Of a stretch of DNA of 64,000 bases, positions 19,014 to 27,469 are shown piece after piece. The notes under the pieces are model-generated. The model was not told where the DNA came from and ran no database searches. It saw only the letters and a program-made list of their open reading frames with translations. This DNA comes from Microbulbifer sp. A4B17. GTDB lineage: Bacteria > Pseudomonadota > Gammaproteobacteria > Pseudomonadales > Cellvibrionaceae. The stretch covers positions 4,320,001-4,384,000 of the forward strand of contig NZ_CP029064.1 of assembly GCF_003076275.1 (NCBI RefSeq). Reading direction: 5' to 3'. The translations under genes and the position numbers were made by a program. Each line of letters begins with the position of its first letter. Positions within the stretch are counted from its first letter, which is position 1.

Positions 19014-20048
19014 CTAATTAGCTAAGAAGTTTTTCGGCAGCTGCATAGTTAAACAATGCAAACTACCGAACTGTTCGATAATGGGCCGGCAATTAACTGC
19101 AACTATCTGATGCTCCGGAAATGCCATCTGGAGAGTTTGTAACGCCTCAGTATCTTCTTCAACATCATATATAGGAGCTAGTACCGCATCATTGATAATT
19201 AGAAAATTGGCATAAGTGGCAGGTAAACGCTCACCACTTGCATTAGCTTGTCCGCTAGGCCATGGTAATTCCAGCAAATTAAATGGTTTCCCATCAAGCG
19301 AGCGCATTTGTACTAAACTCTGCTTCATTTTCTCAAGCTCATCAAAAAAACGATAACCACTTTCATTACAGCCCTGATAGATAATGGTTTGGCCAGGTGC
19401 AAACCGTGCAAGAGTGTCGATATGGCTATCCGTATCATCGCCCTCTAATACGCCATGATCCAGCCATAGAATATTCTTTGCACCTAACTCAGTTTTTAGC
19501 AGTCCCTCGATATCCGCTCTTGTCATACGGTGGTTACGATTTTTATTTAGCAAACAGCGCTCAGTCGTTAAAAGGTTACCCTTTTCGTCAATATCTATTG
19601 CTCCACCTTCAAGAACGACGTCAATTTTTCGCCAATTACAGATACCCAGTTGTTTAAACATTTCCTGGTTAATCTGATTGTCTAAATCAGCCGGGTATTT
19701 GCTTCCCCATCCATTAAACGTGAAATCGAGAGCAACAACTTGTCCTTGGCTGTTCACTACTGAAATTGGGCCATGATCTCTCGCCCAACTATCATTTGTG
19801 GCAACAATAACAAACTGAACATTCTGAATTATTACATTAGCCCCATGTAATAACTGGCTAATATGTATTTTTAAAACCTCATCATGACAAACGACTACCA
19901 GTTTTTGCCGAGCAGTTATAGCTTCGCAAATAGAAACATAAACCGCTTCTACTTCGTTTAGTATCGGTTTCCAATCAGTATCCGCATGGGGCCAAGTGAG
20001 CATTATTGCATCTTGCTTGGCCCATTCAGGTGGCAATCTATTTGACAT
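19014..20048 (-). CDS. aguA: agmatine deiminase
   Basis: A 344-residue member of the peptidylarginine/agmatine deiminase family that turns agmatine into N-carbamoylputrescine. The N-terminal PPEWAKQDAIMLTWPHADTDW region (split: PPEWAKQDA, LTWPHADTDW), the NDSWARDHGPISV motif, LEGGAIDID, LDHGVLEGDDTDSHID and the C-terminal nucleophile region SLHCLTMQ (C332) are all visible. The usual GGGNIHC motif is degenerate before the cysteine (EQFGSLHC), a small departure from the family norm. It heads an operon with aguB and has a perfect 9-1-9 Fur-like palindrome about 60 bases upstream. The start codon has only a weak ribosome site. Confidence 0.93.
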   Translation of the reverse strand: MSNRLPPEWAKQDAIMLTWPHADTDWKPILNEVEAVYVSICEAITARQKLVVVCHDEVLKIHISQLLHGANVIIQNVQFVIVATNDSWARDHGPISVVNSQGQVVALDFTFNGWGSKYPADLDNQINQEMFKQLGICNWRKIDVVLEGGAIDIDEKGNLLTTERCLLNKNRNHRMTRADIEGLLKTELGAKNILWLDHGVLEGDDTDSHIDTLARFAPGQTIIYQGCNESGYRFFDELEKMKQSLVQMRSLDGKPFNLLELPWPSGQANASGERLPATYANFLIINDAVLAPIYDVEEDTEALQTLQMAFPEHQIVAVNCRPIIEQFGSLHCLTMQLPKNFLAN

Positions 20049-20109
20049 AAGTTTTAATTACTTTATCTGATAGTTATTTTAAATTTACAAGGGTATTGAA
20101 CCAGTACCA

Positions 20110-20128
20110 AATGATAATAATTATCATT
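20110..20128 (-). promoter_or_regulatory. Fur box upstream of aguA-aguB
   Basis: The sequence aatgataat-a-attatcatt is a perfect 9-1-9 inverted repeat and the classical Fur-box architecture. It lies 62 bases upstream of the aguA start codon. Its presence in front of a polyamine gene is the strongest sign that amine supply is tied to iron status here. Confidence 0.88.
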
Positions 20129-20196
20129 ACAATGATATAGAAAAATTCATTTCGCGCAAGTTTAGGCTCTGATTTAAATAGACTTTCGCACAGTTT

Positions 20197-20229
20197 TATC
20201 GTTTTCCAGATTTCATCTGGAAAACGATA
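20197..20229. repeat. 14-bp perfect inverted repeat (hairpin)
   Basis: tatcgttttccaga and tctggaaaacgata form a perfect 14-bp stem around a tttca loop. No T tract follows on either strand, so it is not a standard terminator. It could be an operator, an RNA-protecting stem or a remnant of an insertion end. It lies near the boundary of the AT-rich block. Confidence 0.7.
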
Positions 20230-20255
20230 CAAAGCCCTCTCAGTAAAGATTTTAT

Positions 20256-20411
20256 TTATTTAGCATGCTCCAACTTCCTCCGAAACAATGCACTTGGCAA
20301 TGTAACTAATAGATAGCGTTTTAAGAACTCAAACAGGTCCGGCTGCACTTTGAGATTAATTACTGGATGGGAGCGAGGCACAGCTCTCCACCTGACTTTC
20401 AATAAAGCCAT
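20256..20411 (-). CDS. weak candidate small protein (51 residues)
   Basis: An ATG-initiated frame of 51 codons ends 27 bases before the long hairpin. The product is basic and rich in Arg, Leu and Val, beginning MALLKVRWRAVP and ending RRKLEHAK. I do not recognise it. There is no good ribosome site, and chance or a decayed gene end are at least as likely as a working gene. Confidence 0.22.
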   Translation of the reverse strand: MALLKVRWRAVPRSHPVINLKVQPDLFEFLKRYLLVTLPSALFRRKLEHAK

Positions 20412-20523
20412 CTCAGCTATTCTCAACTATATCTGTTCTAATACGGGAAAGACTTGTTTACTGACATGTCAACATTGATTTCTACGCTAAAAGCAAATCG
20501 CCGAGTCTCTTTAAAGGAATATC

Positions 20524-20841
20524 ATGGCCTGGTTCTACTTAATACTCGCCGGACTATGCGAAATTGGTTGGGTGCTGGGACTGAAAATTTCACAGGGCAG
20601 TAACACCCGCCTTCTGGGTGTGGTTATGGCTGTGGTATTTATTGGGGTCAGTGGATTTCTTCTGTGGCTGGCGCAGCGGGAGATACCTATTGGTACTTCC
20701 TATGCGGTCTGGACTGGAATTGGTGCCGCCGGAGCCTTTGCGGTAGGGGTGCTGTTCTTTGGAGACTCCACCAGCCTTGGACGCTATCTGGGAGTTTTGC
20801 TCATTATCTTAGGTGTTGTCACGTTAAAACTCTCTCATTAA
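20524..20841 (+). CDS. sugE: SugE/Gdx-type small multidrug resistance exporter
   Basis: A 105-residue, four-helix membrane protein of the SMR family. The essential glutamate of helix 1 is present (LAGLCEIGWVLGLK, E13), and SYAVWTGIGAAGAF in helix 3 is typical of the SugE/Gdx branch rather than EmrE. This branch exports guanidinium ions and some quaternary ammonium compounds as an antiparallel dimer using protons. AAGGAATATC provides the ribosome site before ATG. It is a single-gene unit ending at a hairpin shared with rsgA. Confidence 0.9.
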   Translation: MAWFYLILAGLCEIGWVLGLKISQGSNTRLLGVVMAVVFIGVSGFLLWLAQREIPIGTSYAVWTGIGAAGAFAVGVLFFGDSTSLGRYLGVLLIILGVVTLKLSH

Positions 20842-20851
20842 TTGAGAAGCA

Positions 20852-20869
20852 CCCGGGAAAATTCCCGGG
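20852..20869. terminator. hairpin between convergent sugE and rsgA
   Basis: The palindrome cccgggaaaattcccggg lies in the 39-base gap between two convergent stop codons. The strong GC stem suits a shared terminator, though the downstream T content is modest. Confidence 0.65.
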
Positions 20870-20880
20870 CGCCAGTTCTA

Positions 20881-21999
20881 TTAATCCTCTGAATATTTGT
20901 GTTTACGCGCCTGGTTTTGTACAGATCGATACATCTGGGATAGCGCTCTCTCCCCTGCCCGTTTCTGCGCGAGAGTTTGACCGTTACGGCTTAGTTCCTG
21001 TTGCAGTTTTTGCCAATTGCGCAAGCGCCGATCATCCAACGAACCGCCCGTTATTGCCTCTTGTACCGCACAGCCTGGCTCCGACTGGTGCTGGCAGTCA
21101 GAGAAGCGACACTCTCTGGACAAGGCCTCAATATCAGAAAAAGTCTCCGCCACGCCATCTTCAACATGCACCAACCCCAGCTCCCGCATTCCAGGGCTAT
21201 CGAGTAACAGCGCTCCCCAACTCAGGGAGTGAAGAGAGCGTTTCCGTGTAGTGTGACGCCCTTTACTATCGGCTTCGCGAATGGTCCCAGTCTCAGCCAG
21301 GGATTCGCCAGACAGCGCATTTAGCAAAGTGGATTTACCCACTCCAGAAGAACCTAACAGCGCGATAGTTTCCCCAGGTAAGCACCACTGGCGCAGCTGT
21401 GCCACGCTTTCTCGATCCAGGCTATTTACCATTGCAACAGGTAATTCACCGAATGGGCGCAAAGCCTGAAGAAAAGGGGCAATGTCTTCACACAGATCGG
21501 CCTTAGTCAGTATCAGGTGTGGGCTGCAACCGGACTCCCGAGCCAGAGCCAAATAGCGCTCAATACGTGAGAGGTTAAAGTCATCATTCAGGGACGAAAC
21601 AATAAAAACACTATCGACATTGGCGGCGATCATCTGCACCTGATGCCCCCCAGGTGCCATGCGCTCAAACTGGCTGCTGCGACTCAACAAACGCACGAAA
21701 TATCCACTGCTCTTCTCTAACAACAGCCAATCCCCCACCGCGGGCAAATTAGCCACAAGACTCCCGGTTAGCGGAAGGGACACAGCCCCCTGCTCGCCGG
21801 CCAATTCCAGGCGACTGCGGTGTACAGCCATAATCCGCAGCGGCAAACACTGCTCGAGTTCTTCGAGCGTCAGCTGCTGTTGGAAAAAAGACTTCCAACC
21901 AAGTTTTTGCAGCGGAGAAGCTTCCCGCTCAATTTTGATAGATGGGGATTTAGTGCCGAATCTATTAACAGACCGGCGGGTAAAGTGAGATTTACTCAA
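20881..21999 (-). CDS. rsgA: ribosome small subunit-dependent GTPase A
   Basis: RsgA/YjeQ family GTPase of about 372 residues that tests maturation of the 30S subunit. The circularly permuted order is visible: G4 (LTKADL), then G1 (GSSGVGKSTLLNAL), then G3 (DSPGM), followed by a zinc-binding C-terminal region (CRFSDCQHQSEPGC). An N-terminal OB-fold precedes the GTPase. The frame is open far upstream, but a TTG at 21999 with GAGGG eight bases before it gives the normal family length; a start at 22149 would add 50 residues without family resemblance. Orn or other usual neighbours are absent. Confidence 0.88.
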   Translation of the reverse strand: MSKSHFTRRSVNRFGTKSPSIKIEREASPLQKLGWKSFFQQQLTLEELEQCLPLRIMAVHRSRLELAGEQGAVSLPLTGSLVANLPAVGDWLLLEKSSGYFVRLLSRSSQFERMAPGGHQVQMIAANVDSVFIVSSLNDDFNLSRIERYLALARESGCSPHLILTKADLCEDIAPFLQALRPFGELPVAMVNSLDRESVAQLRQWCLPGETIALLGSSGVGKSTLLNALSGESLAETGTIREADSKGRHTTRKRSLHSLSWGALLLDSPGMRELGLVHVEDGVAETFSDIEALSRECRFSDCQHQSEPGCAVQEAITGGSLDDRRLRNWQKLQQELSRNGQTLAQKRAGERALSQMYRSVQNQARKHKYSED

Positions 22000-22591
22000 G
22001 ATTGAAACCCTCTGGGCGCAACAAAGCACCAAGCGACCGCAGATACGCGGCCAACAGAGCTTTCTCAGGGAAAGCCCGACGTCTAGGAATCTATCGCCGG
22101 GCGTGGGCAGCTGGAGGCTGCTACTGGACCCGACGGAGGGCTGCAACAATCATCAATCATCCTCCGCAGTCATTGAGTTCTGGACTCCGCCATTTTACCT
22201 GGCGGGTTATGGGTAAATTAGCACTACCAGGGGACAGGAGCAAGTCGGTAATCCTGGGAAGCCTCTTAGTAATTGCCCCGCCACAAAAAGCAAAGCCGGC
22301 AAAAGCCGGCCTTCGAATCCGATTACAGCGAGTGCATCACCTTTCTCGACTCACCATAACCCGATCAGTTGAGTATAGATCCGGCTTTTTCTTTCGCCAT
22401 CGCGTTTACTCGGGAAACATCTTCTCCTGCGGGTGTTTCCACCAAGTGACGAATTTATAAAGGTTTTATGACACCCCCAACCACCTCTGCCAGACCTCCA
22501 CCTCCTCGGGGTGGGAGGCCGTCAATGCGTGACTGCGATTCAATACCAACTGAGAGAACCGCAACAAGTAAAACAAAAAATGGGAAGCGCT
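22000..22591. other. intergenic region upstream of rsgA and the pullulanase gene
   Basis: The divergent promoter region for both genes. It contains gccggc-aaaa-gccggc at 22295-22310, which on the minus strand is followed by a T-rich stretch and so looks like an orphan terminator with no gene in front of it. No regulator binding site for maltose or starch control was recognised. Confidence 0.45.
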
Positions 22592-25500
22592 ATGCCAACA
22601 ACAAAATTTACAGGACCCGGCACAAGGGCGGGGCTGATTCTGGGGGCAGTCTTCTGCTCCATCCAATTACCGGTTTGGGCATCTGACACACCAGATCCCA
22701 CAGAGGTCAATATTCCCGGCAACCTACAAAGCCAACTGGGCTGCGATGGCGACTGGCAACCAGGTTGTGTCGCCACCCTGCTCCGCTATGACAGCGAAGA
22801 CGACAAATGGCAGGGCAACTTTTGGATACCCGGCGGCAACTGGGAGTACAAAGCCGCTCTCAACAATAGCTGGGATGAAAATTATGGCTGGGGCGGCCAG
22901 CGGGACGGCGGTAATATTTCCCTTAGCCTGGATGAGGCCCGCGAAGTTAAATTTATCTACGACCACGAGAGTCACTGGATCACCGACAACCACAATAGCG
23001 TGGTCGCCACTGTAGCCGGCAACTTCCAATCCCTGCTCGGGTGTCCGGGAGACTGGCAACCCAGTTGCCTGCGCAGCTGGATGCAGGATGCCGATGGAGA
23101 TGGCACCTACACCTTTATCACCTCAGCGCTTCCTGCCGGTTCCTATGAATTCAAGGTAGCCCTGCACGAAGGCTGGGAGGAGAGCTACGGCAACAATGGA
23201 GCCAACGTCAACTTTACCGTGGCTGCCGATTACGACGAAATCTACTTTGCTTTTGACTCGAATAGTAAAGAAGTCACCGTCAGCAGTGATGGCTTCGCCA
23301 AGGGTGACCTGAGCAGCGATAAAGCGCACTGGGTGGATACCAGCAGCTTTGCCTGGGATATCCAGGTGCAGGAAGGCACCAAGGTTAAATTGCACTACAG
23401 CAACAGCGCCGAGCTAAAACTGGAGGACGGTGATATCCGTTCCGATGGCACCATCGATCTCACCCCTCTCGCCACCCTGCCCGGCAGCGCCCAACAAAAA
23501 TTCCCACACCTGGCCAGTTTCAGTGCCTGGCAATTGCCAGGGCAGGTTTCCATTAGTGATCTGGTAACCCAGCAGCTCGCCCTCGCCGCTTACGATGCGG
23601 AAGGCAAGTTACTGGATGCGACTGGTGTGCAGATGGCAGGTGCGCTCGATGACCGCTTTTACTACGACGGTGAACTCGGTGCCCGTGTCGGCGAGGAGAG
23701 TATCCAACTCGATCTTTGGGCACCCACCGCACGGGCAGTAAAGCTGTACCTGTTTACAGACTCCAGCAGCGATAGCGCCGATCAGGTGGTATCCATGCTG
23801 CACGATGAATCTACCGGGGTTTGGAGTGCCGATATCGATAAGCAGTGGGACCGCAGCTTTTACCTCTACGAGGTCGAGGTGTACTCCTACTTCAGCCGCC
23901 AGATTGAAACCAACCTGGTCACCGACCCCTACTCCCTGAGTCTCTCCATCAATAGCGGCAAAAGCCAGATCGTCAACCTGGATGACCGGGACCTGAAGCC
24001 GCGCGGTTGGGACCGCCTGCGCAAGCCCAAGTTAACCCAGCCGGAAGATATCAGTGTCTACGAGCTACACGTACGCGATTTCAGTATTGCGGATCAAACT
24101 GTCCCCGAAGCAGAGCGCGGCACCTTCAAGGCTTTCACCCGCAAGCACAGCGACGGCATGCGCCACCTCAATAAACTGGCCCGCGCCGGCCTCACCCATA
24201 TCCACCTGCTGCCGGCCTTTGACTTTGCCACAGTCAATGAGGATCGCACGCAGCAGCAGCAAACCCCGGACCTCTCAGACTACGCATCGGACAGCAGCGA
24301 GCAGCAGGCCCAGGTAGATTCTGTTCGCGATACCGATGGCTTTAACTGGGGCTACGATCCATTGCACTACACGGTCCCCGAAGGCAGCTATAGCAGCGCT
24401 CCCGATGGACCTGCGCGCATTCGCGAATTCCGTCAAATGGTGCAAGGGCTATCCCACTCCGGCCTGCGACTGGTGATGGACGTGGTTTACAACCACACCA
24501 GCTCCTATGGCCAATACGATAACTCCGTACTCGATAAAATCGTCCCCGGCTATTACCACCGCCGCAACCTGGAAGGCGGTGTGGAAATGAGCAGCTGCTG
24601 CGCAAATACCGCCAGTGAGCACGCCATGATGGAAAAGCTGATGATCGATTCCCTGGTCACCTGGGCCCGGGCCTATAAGGTGGACAGCTTCCGTTTCGAT
24701 CTGATGGGACACCACAGCCTCGACAATATCCTCAAGGCGCAAGCGGCACTGCAATCACTGACGCCGGCAGCCGATGGTGTCGATGGCAACGCTATCTATT
24801 TGTACGGTGAAGGCTGGAATTTTGGCGAGGTGGCTGACGATGCTCGCTTTGTACAGGCCCGCCAGGGCAATATGGCAGGCAGCGGTATCGGCACCTTTAA
24901 CGATCGCCTGCGCGACTCCGTGCGTGGTGGCAACCCCTTCGGAGGCTTTGAGGAGCAGGGCTTTGGTACCGGCCTGTTCACCGACAGCAACGGTAAGTTT
25001 GAGGGAGAAGATGAGCGTGCCACACTGCTAACCCTGGCAGATAAAGTCCGCGTTTCCCTCGCCGGCAACCTGGCAGATTATCCTTTTAAAGATGCCAACG
25101 GCAATATCATTACCGGCAGCGAGCTGGTCTATAACGGCCAGCCCACCGGCTATACCGCCGACCCGCAGGAATCCATTAATTATATTGCCGCCCACGACAA
25201 CGAGACGCTATTCGACGGAGTACAGATCAAAGCCAACGACAGCGCCGACTTGGCTGAACGAGTGCGTATCCAGGCATTCAGTAATTCCCTGGTTCTGTTC
25301 GCCCAGGGAGTGCCGTTTATCCACGCAGGCCAGGATTTCCTGCGCTCAAAGTCGATGGATCGGGACAGTTACAACTCTGGTGACTGGTTTAATGCACTGG
25401 ACTTCAGCCTCGCCACCGATAATTGGGGTGCGGGTTTACCTATCGCAGATAAAAACGAAGATAACTGGTCCCTGATGCAACCTTTACTGGCAAACCCGGA

Positions 25501-25918
25501 ACTGGCTCCCGAGCGCCGACACCGCTTGTGGAGTTCTGCTCTATTCCGCGAGCAGCTGGCGATTCGCAACAGCTCTCCCCTGTTCCGCTTGTCTGATGCA
25601 GAGTCCGTAGAGGCACACCTCAATTTCCTCAACACCGGACCCGACCAGATTCCTGGGCTGATTGTGATGGAGTTATCCGATTCCAGTGGCGGCATCGATC
25701 GCCGCTTTGAACGTATTGTGGTGCTGTTTAATGGCGATGACGAATCATTGGAATTTACCAGCGAAAACCTTATTGGTGAGTACCTGTTCAAGCACCCACG
25801 TCAGCGCCGATCAGTAGACTCACGCCTGCACAAAGTAAAATTTGATAGGAGCAGCGGCACCTTTACCCTGCCCGGCCGAACTACCGCAGTATTTGTGCAG
25901 CCACGCCGTAGATATTAA
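22592..25918 (+). CDS. secreted pullulanase-type alpha-1,6-glucosidase with two X25 modules
   Basis: About 1108 residues. A signal peptide ends near PVWAS. Two homologous N-terminal modules follow (IPGNLQSQLGCDGDWQPGC and VAGNFQSLLGCPGDWQPSC), each with a Cys pair; they match the X25-like starch-associated modules of pullulanases. After a pullulanase N2-type domain comes the GH13 catalytic barrel with VMDVVYNHTS, the nucleophile region VDSFRFDLMGHHS, the acid/base region YLYGEGWNF and the transition-state region YIAAHDNETLFD. The enzyme should cleave alpha-1,6 bonds in pullulan, starch or glycogen outside the cytoplasm. ATG 22592 has GGGAAG upstream; ATG 22580 is an alternative. No lipobox is seen. 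It ends at a strong terminator and stands alone, with no other starch genes near. Confidence 0.88.
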   Translation: MPTTKFTGPGTRAGLILGAVFCSIQLPVWASDTPDPTEVNIPGNLQSQLGCDGDWQPGCVATLLRYDSEDDKWQGNFWIPGGNWEYKAALNNSWDENYGWGGQRDGGNISLSLDEAREVKFIYDHESHWITDNHNSVVATVAGNFQSLLGCPGDWQPSCLRSWMQDADGDGTYTFITSALPAGSYEFKVALHEGWEESYGNNGANVNFTVAADYDEIYFAFDSNSKEVTVSSDGFAKGDLSSDKAHWVDTSSFAWDIQVQEGTKVKLHYSNSAELKLEDGDIRSDGTIDLTPLATLPGSAQQKFPHLASFSAWQLPGQVSISDLVTQQLALAAYDAEGKLLDATGVQMAGALDDRFYYDGELGARVGEESIQLDLWAPTARAVKLYLFTDSSSDSADQVVSMLHDESTGVWSADIDKQWDRSFYLYEVEVYSYFSRQIETNLVTDPYSLSLSINSGKSQIVNLDDRDLKPRGWDRLRKPKLTQPEDISVYELHVRDFSIADQTVPEAERGTFKAFTRKHSDGMRHLNKLARAGLTHIHLLPAFDFATVNEDRTQQQQTPDLSDYASDSSEQQAQVDSVRDTDGFNWGYDPLHYTVPEGSYSSAPDGPARIREFRQMVQGLSHSGLRLVMDVVYNHTSSYGQYDNSVLDKIVPGYYHRRNLEGGVEMSSCCANTASEHAMMEKLMIDSLVTWARAYKVDSFRFDLMGHHSLDNILKAQAALQSLTPAADGVDGNAIYLYGEGWNFGEVADDARFVQARQGNMAGSGIGTFNDRLRDSVRGGNPFGGFEEQGFGTGLFTDSNGKFEGEDERATLLTLADKVRVSLAGNLADYPFKDANGNIITGSELVYNGQPTGYTADPQESINYIAAHDNETLFDGVQIKANDSADLAERVRIQAFSNSLVLFAQGVPFIHAGQDFLRSKSMDRDSYNSGDWFNALDFSLATDNWGAGLPIADKNEDNWSLMQPLLANPELAPERRHRLWSSALFREQLAIRNSSPLFRLSDAESVEAHLNFLNTGPDQIPGLIVMELSDSSGGIDRRFERIVVLFNGDDESLEFTSENLIGEYLFKHPRQRRSVDSRLHKVKFDRSSGTFTLPGRTTAVFVQPRRRY

Positions 25919-25933
25919 TTCTTCATAAATTTT

Positions 25934-25962
25934 AAAAGGCCGGATTTTCCGGCCTTTTTTTC
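25934..25962 (+). terminator. rho-independent terminator after the pullulanase gene
   Basis: An 11-bp stem aaaaggccgga / tccggcctttt with a 3-nt loop runs into a T tract. It begins 16 bases after the stop codon. Confidence 0.92.
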
Positions 25963-26069
25963 ATTTTTTAGAAACTATTTCCCGGGTCTAATCAAGTAAT
26001 CAACTCGCAATTGTCATATTCCGCAGATTGATTTAGCGTGTACCTAAATAATAAATAGGTGTACAAATC

Positions 26070-27344
26070 ATGAAGCATCTCCTTCTCTGCGGCATAGCAA
26101 CTCTTCTCTCATCCGCAACACTGGCAAAAACTACTGTTATCCATGCAGGCACACTCCTCGCCGTTCCCGGTGAGAAACCTTTGCAAGAGCAAAGTGTAAT
26201 TATCGAGGACGGCAAGATCAGTGCTGTCAGATCCGGTTATGTAAGCCCGGATAACGCTGAAATCATTGATCTTAAGAATAGTTTCGTAATGCCGGGCTTA
26301 ATGGATATGCACGTGCATTTACAAGGTGAGCTGGGACCTAAAAATGATACCGAGGCTCTCAAGATGTCCATGCCGCTGACCCAGATGCGCTCGCAAATGT
26401 TTGCCATGCGAACCCTGGAGTCTGGTTTTACCACTGTGCGCGATGCTGGTAACAGTGGTGAAGAAATGTATGCGATGCGCGATGCGATCAATAAAGGTTG
26501 GGTAGATGGCCCGCGAATTATTGCAGCCGGCAGGGTGGGAATAACCGGTGGCCACGCAGATATCAGCGGGGTGAGTCCAGAGCTAATGGAGCTGCACGAC
26601 GACAAGACCAAAACTGTATGCGACGGCCCCTACGAGTGCCGACGCGCGACCCGCCATGCGATCAAATACGGTGCTGACTTTATCAAGATTACTTCTACTG
26701 GTGGTGTGCTCACCGATCGCGCTACCGGAACCGGTCAGCAGATGGAAATGGATGAGTTAAAAGAGGTGGTCCTTGCAGCCCAGCGTATGGGCCGCAAGGT
26801 GGCCAGTCATGCGCATCAGGAAGAAGGCATTATCGCCGCACTGGAGGCTGGTGTAGACAGTATTGAGCACGGCACCTACGCAGGTCCCCGCGCCCATAAG
26901 TTGTTTAAAGAAACCGGCGCTTACTTGGTTCCGACACTTCTCGCTGGCGATACCGTGGTACAGCTGGCAAAAAATACCGATGTCTTATCTGAAGCTCAGA
27001 AGGAAAAAGCCATTCGTGTTGGCACAGACATGCGCGGCAATTTCCGTAAAGCGGTCAATGCCGGAGTAAAAATTGCTTTCGGTACCGACTCAGGTGTATC
27101 CAAGCACGGCATCAATGCCCGCGAGGCGGTACTGATGAATGAAGCCGGTATGGACAATATGGCCATCCTGCAATCTGCTACCGTTAACGCCGCCGACCTG
27201 ATCGATATGAGCGATTCACTGGGCACCATTGAGTCCGGTAAGTACGCCGATATTATCGCCACCGATGGCTCGCCACTGGATAATATCGATGAGCTTTTAG
27301 ATGTGGATTTTGTGATGAAAGGGGGCAAGGTCTTTAAGAATTAA
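26070..27344 (+). CDS. exported amidohydrolase, Xaa-Pro/Lys-Arg dipeptidase-like
   Basis: A 424-residue metal-dependent amidohydrolase with an N-terminal signal peptide (MKHLLLCGIATLLSSATLA). Metal ligands are visible in order: MDMHVHLQ (HxH), the carboxylated lysine in DFIKITSTGG, histidines in ASHAHQEE and SIEHGTY, and the aspartate in FGTDSGV. This arrangement belongs to the subgroup of imidazolonepropionase/prolidase-like carboxypeptidases that hydrolyse dipeptides ending in Pro, Lys or Arg. The exact substrate cannot be read from the sequence. It acts in the periplasm and is a single-gene unit between two terminators. Confidence 0.83.
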   Translation: MKHLLLCGIATLLSSATLAKTTVIHAGTLLAVPGEKPLQEQSVIIEDGKISAVRSGYVSPDNAEIIDLKNSFVMPGLMDMHVHLQGELGPKNDTEALKMSMPLTQMRSQMFAMRTLESGFTTVRDAGNSGEEMYAMRDAINKGWVDGPRIIAAGRVGITGGHADISGVSPELMELHDDKTKTVCDGPYECRRATRHAIKYGADFIKITSTGGVLTDRATGTGQQMEMDELKEVVLAAQRMGRKVASHAHQEEGIIAALEAGVDSIEHGTYAGPRAHKLFKETGAYLVPTLLAGDTVVQLAKNTDVLSEAQKEKAIRVGTDMRGNFRKAVNAGVKIAFGTDSGVSKHGINAREAVLMNEAGMDNMAILQSATVNAADLIDMSDSLGTIESGKYADIIATDGSPLDNIDELLDVDFVMKGGKVFKN

Positions 27345-27412
27345 AAGCCTCTGAATAGTTTAAAACCGAAATTAGAATATCCGAACCCAGTTTTAAATAA
27401 TTTCTACAAAAT

Positions 27413-27442
27413 AAAAAAGGCCGGATAACTCCGGCCTTTTTT
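27413..27442. terminator. bidirectional terminator between amidohydrolase gene and ribA
   Basis: A stem of aaaaaaggccgga / tccggcctttttt with a 4-nt loop has an A tract on one side and a T tract on the other. It can therefore stop transcription from both converging units. Confidence 0.92.
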
Positions 27443-27469
27443 ATTGGGGTGCTTAAAGAAAAGTGAAAG

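Larger units (their letters stand above)
20129..20523. other. intergenic region between aguA and sugE
   Basis: The 395-base stretch carries a long perfect hairpin at 20197-20229 and a weak 51-codon minus-strand frame at 20256-20411, both listed separately. It also marks the shift from the AT-rich iron locus to the GC-richer flank. No guanidine riboswitch (ykkC or mini-ykkC) was recognised ahead of the SMR gene. Confidence 0.5.

Noticed and set aside
20412-20523. Guanidine riboswitch ahead of the sugE-type gene
   Set aside because: The leader is short, and neither paired ACGR-loop hairpins nor a ykkC-like core was found.
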